Of a stretch of DNA of 27,498 nt, positions 25,578-27,498 are shown in pieces. Source of the stretch: a virus; IMG/VR virus record IMGVR_UViG_3300047551_001361, positions 1 through 27,498 of that record; one strand, written 5' to 3'. The position numbers and the translations under genes were made by a program. Below the pieces are notes generated by a model. That model was not told the DNA's origin and did no database searches. It worked only from the letters and a program-made list of their open reading frames with translations. Within the stretch, counting starts at the first letter, position 1. Each line of letters opens with the position of its first letter.

Positions 25578-26903
25578 TTAAAAGCTCAACACAAAACGGA
25601 TTCTTTCTGTTTGAGAGGCATCTCGTGTTACCGGAAGTTTATTAGCTATGTATAATATCTTCCCAGAATATAAGTCTAAAGTTGGATTAGTGGAAACATT
25701 CGCCACTCTAATTGCTCCACTTGTTAGTCCTTTAATTGCCTTATTTAATTCTAAAGTTCCTCTCAAATTATTCAAATATAAAATGTTATTATCAATATCG
25801 AAAGATATCACTTCCGCAGAAAAAGTTCTAGTATCGTAAGTTTGTCCTTGATATACTACTTCATCAACATTAAAATCACCCACGCCAGTAGATACTTTTA
25901 CTTTTGTATATAATGTGTAATTGGAAGCAGCAGCTAAAGTTGTTGTTCCATAATTGAAAGGATTATGTAATAAAACAACTTGTCTAAAATCGTTGTTAGT
26001 TGGTAATAGACCAGACTCCCCATTCTCAAATTCTACGTTAAACATTATGGAAGAAGCTCCGAGTTCAAAAATGGGATCATAACCATGCCCGTCATGAGGT
26101 GCTATACTAGCAGTGGCTGAAGCTCCGGTACCTATTCCCCCAGAAACATCTGAAAAAACCAAGTCGACATAGGTATAGTAATTTCCTCGACTTTGAATTA
26201 CTACATTTTGAACTTTTCCATTAGCTACATTGGCAGTTAAAATTGCTCCTGAGCCATCTCCGGAAACAGTTATTATATTTTGAGTAGTTCCGTTTACATA
26301 GTTATTTCCGCTATTAGTAACATTTACTATGTCTATGGAACCAGGTTCGGCTGCTGCACGAACAAATTTATTCACCGAGACTGGCATCCATTCTTGCGTT
26401 AAAAACTTTTGTTTTTGGGAAGAAGTTAAACTATACAAATATTTCCATTTATAACCATCCGAAGTCTGTAAAAATGGTTCTTCTAAAGAAGTTGTGGACA
26501 AAGTAAGCTCAGGTTCGGATAGGGAAGCCGCACCGGAGTTATTAAAAAGACATTTAAAAACTTGATCTTTAGAATTTAAAACATAAAAATTAGTATTTGA
26601 GAGATACGAATTATATACTGTATTGCTTGTCCAATTAATTCTAGGAACAACCAGTGAGGAGTTTTCCAAAGAGACTTGTTTTGCGAAAATTCCAGTTTTA
26701 TAATAATCGTTGAACGAATTAACGTTTTCAGAACCTAAAGGGGGAATTTCCACTCCTGTGTTCCACGGAAGTTGTTTTCCAACAAAAGCATAAACATAAG
26801 ACTTTCTCGCTAAAGGAAGGTATGAATTGGAAGAAACATCCAATAAATTATAAACCTGTTTTGCAAGAATAGTTTTGAAATTTTTAGTGATGAGAGTAGT
26901 CAT
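25578..26903 (-). CDS. gp8: gp8-like baseplate wedge protein (441 aa)
   Basis: The product aligns with T4 gp8 (344 aa, as I recall) at several signatures in order: VPRINW at 86-91 (T4 VPRRDW), SDGYKWKYLYSL at about 148-159 (T4 DGYVWYYLFEI), FRQVVLLHNPFNYG (T4 FRQISIITNPLE), and the extreme C-terminus SQTERIRFVLSF (T4 DQTEEINILFTF). HDGHGYDPIFELG is typical of the marine versions. About 100 extra residues lie mainly in the middle (about 190-270), a Gly-rich beta segment. gp8 is a structural subunit of each baseplate wedge, where it contacts gp7 and gp10 in T4. The ATG at 26903 has only a weak ribosome-binding site and lies 8 bases after the previous stop, suggesting coupling. Confidence 0.9.
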   Translation of the reverse strand: MTTLITKNFKTILAKQVYNLLDVSSNSYLPLARKSYVYAFVGKQLPWNTGVEIPPLGSENVNSFNDYYKTGIFAKQVSLENSSLVVPRINWTSNTVYNSYLSNTNFYVLNSKDQVFKCLFNNSGAASLSEPELTLSTTSLEEPFLQTSDGYKWKYLYSLTSSQKQKFLTQEWMPVSVNKFVRAAAEPGSIDIVNVTNSGNNYVNGTTQNIITVSGDGSGAILTANVANGKVQNVVIQSRGNYYTYVDLVFSDVSGGIGTGASATASIAPHDGHGYDPIFELGASSIMFNVEFENGESGLLPTNNDFRQVVLLHNPFNYGTTTLAAASNYTLYTKVKVSTGVGDFNVDEVVYQGQTYDTRTFSAEVISFDIDNNILYLNNLRGTLELNKAIKGLTSGAIRVANVSTNPTLDLYSGKILYIANKLPVTRDASQTERIRFVLSF

Positions 26904-26911
26904 AGTATTAT

Positions 26912-27498
26912 TTATCTAATTTTTTGAACTGAAGCACTTAAATTGCTTCCGTTAGACTTAAATTTAGTATCTAATATTACCGTATTAGCATTCAATGAAC
27001 TGACAATACCAATTTCATCAAAAGATACGTTAATTGTAGCGGAAGATGAGGAAATATTGATATGTGAAACTAGTATTGCTGAATTGCTGTTAATAACATA
27101 ATCAACTAATCCAACGTCTCCTGTCGAAAGAGTTATCTTATCTCCATCCTGTAAATCATTGATGAAGTTTGTAGTTGTCGAATTTCCGGTCAATACATTA
27201 GAACCCGAAAAAACTATCACATTACCGGATATGGGTTTTAGTAGTGCATTGAATATAATATAATCTCCGACAGATATGATTTGTTCTAAATTAGCAGAAG
27301 AATTAGTTGAAACTGCACTATTAGAATTTACGAAAACATTAAAACTATCAGACAAACTGTTGATTTGAATATAAGAAGTATTCGAGTTTTGTTGTATTGT
27401 TTCAAAATTATTTACGGTTCTTATAACGAAGGTTTTTGATCCTATAGGATGAACTAAATCTTCTAAAGGTTTTTTGAATTTAGTATAATCTGTGTTAG
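26912..27498 (-). CDS. Beta-rich virion structural protein, C-terminal part (runs off right edge)
   Basis: The frame is open from the window edge to TAA at 26912, giving 194 visible residues, so the gene begins outside. The TTG at 27355 is inside this longer frame and is not a start. The edge-proximal stretch includes DYTKFKKPLEDLVHPIGSKT followed by FVIRTVNN; an FxxPLxDLVHPxGxK phrase is common near the C-terminus of large marine T4-like baseplate proteins, in my recollection. It is followed by a repeated beta unit of the type NVIVFSGSNVLTGN... DLQDGDKITL... SNSAILV. The position directly before gp8 corresponds to gp7 in T4, but sequence alone does not prove that. Confidence 0.65.
   Translation of the reverse strand, partial: NTDYTKFKKPLEDLVHPIGSKTFVIRTVNNFETIQQNSNTSYIQINSLSDSFNVFVNSNSAVSTNSSANLEQIISVGDYIIFNALLKPISGNVIVFSGSNVLTGNSTTTNFINDLQDGDKITLSTGDVGLVDYVINSNSAILVSHINISSSSATINVSFDEIGIVSSLNANTVILDTKFKSNGSNLSASVQKIR

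Noticed and set aside
26909-26916. GATAAATA as a late promoter for gp8
   Set aside because: It has one mismatch and ends about 6 bases before the ATG, which would leave no leader.
27353-27355. TTG as start of a 147-aa protein before gp8
   Set aside because: The same frame stays open upstream to the window edge for 47 more codons with protein-like content, so the TTG is an internal Leu codon.

Overview
This window is a late structural region of a tailed phage. It most resembles T4-like myoviruses of marine bacteria (cyanophage or SAR11-phage type). The sequence is AT-rich, all genes lie on the minus strand and are packed almost end to end, and the longest gap is 44 bases. Two landmarks anchor it to T4 synteny. 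A gp8-like baseplate wedge protein sits at the right (25578-26903), and the N-terminal part of a gp13-like neck protein sits at the left edge (1-253). In T4 these two flank genes 9, 10, 11, 12 and wac. Here about 25 kb between them holds 16 other genes, nearly all looking like baseplate-peripheral, tail-fibre or adhesin proteins. The host cannot be read from the window; cyanobacteria or Pelagibacter-like bacteria are inferences from family resemblance.

Layout in transcription order (right to left): the C-terminal part of a beta-rich structural protein cut by the window edge; gp8; a giant DUF4815-type structural protein (2119 aa); a 77-aa coiled-coil protein; a 1680-aa fibre with internal repeats, a dockerin-like loop and a C-terminal S74 chaperone; a 110-aa beta protein; a 738-aa fibre; a 186-aa structural protein; a 556-aa fibre; a 223-aa coiled-coil protein; a 197-aa protein sharing the 556-aa fibre's N-terminus; an 818-aa collagen-like fibre; a 65-aa protein; two paralogous adhesin-like proteins (337 and 381 aa); a 67-aa protein; a LamG-type lectin-like protein; a glycosyltransferase-methyltransferase fusion; and gp13.

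Three exact matches to the T4-type late promoter (TATAAATA) lie at gene junctions, upstream of the 556-aa fibre, the collagen-like fibre and gp13. In two of them the TAA stop of the preceding gene lies inside the promoter octamer. They divide the region into likely transcription units: one from upstream of the window down to the 186-aa gene; 556/223/197; collagen to glycosyltransferase; and gp13 onward. Small overlaps (TAATG) and gaps of 0-13 bases suggest translational coupling within units.

The most interesting points are: (1) the two-domain sugar/methyl-transfer enzyme closes the same unit that opens with a Thr-rich collagen-like fibre, so phage-encoded decoration of the fibre is possible; (2) three consecutive, otherwise unrelated proteins end in the same GGTF tail; (3) one fibre carries a dockerin-like calcium loop; (4) several fibre genes carry near-perfect DNA repeats that could change copy number.
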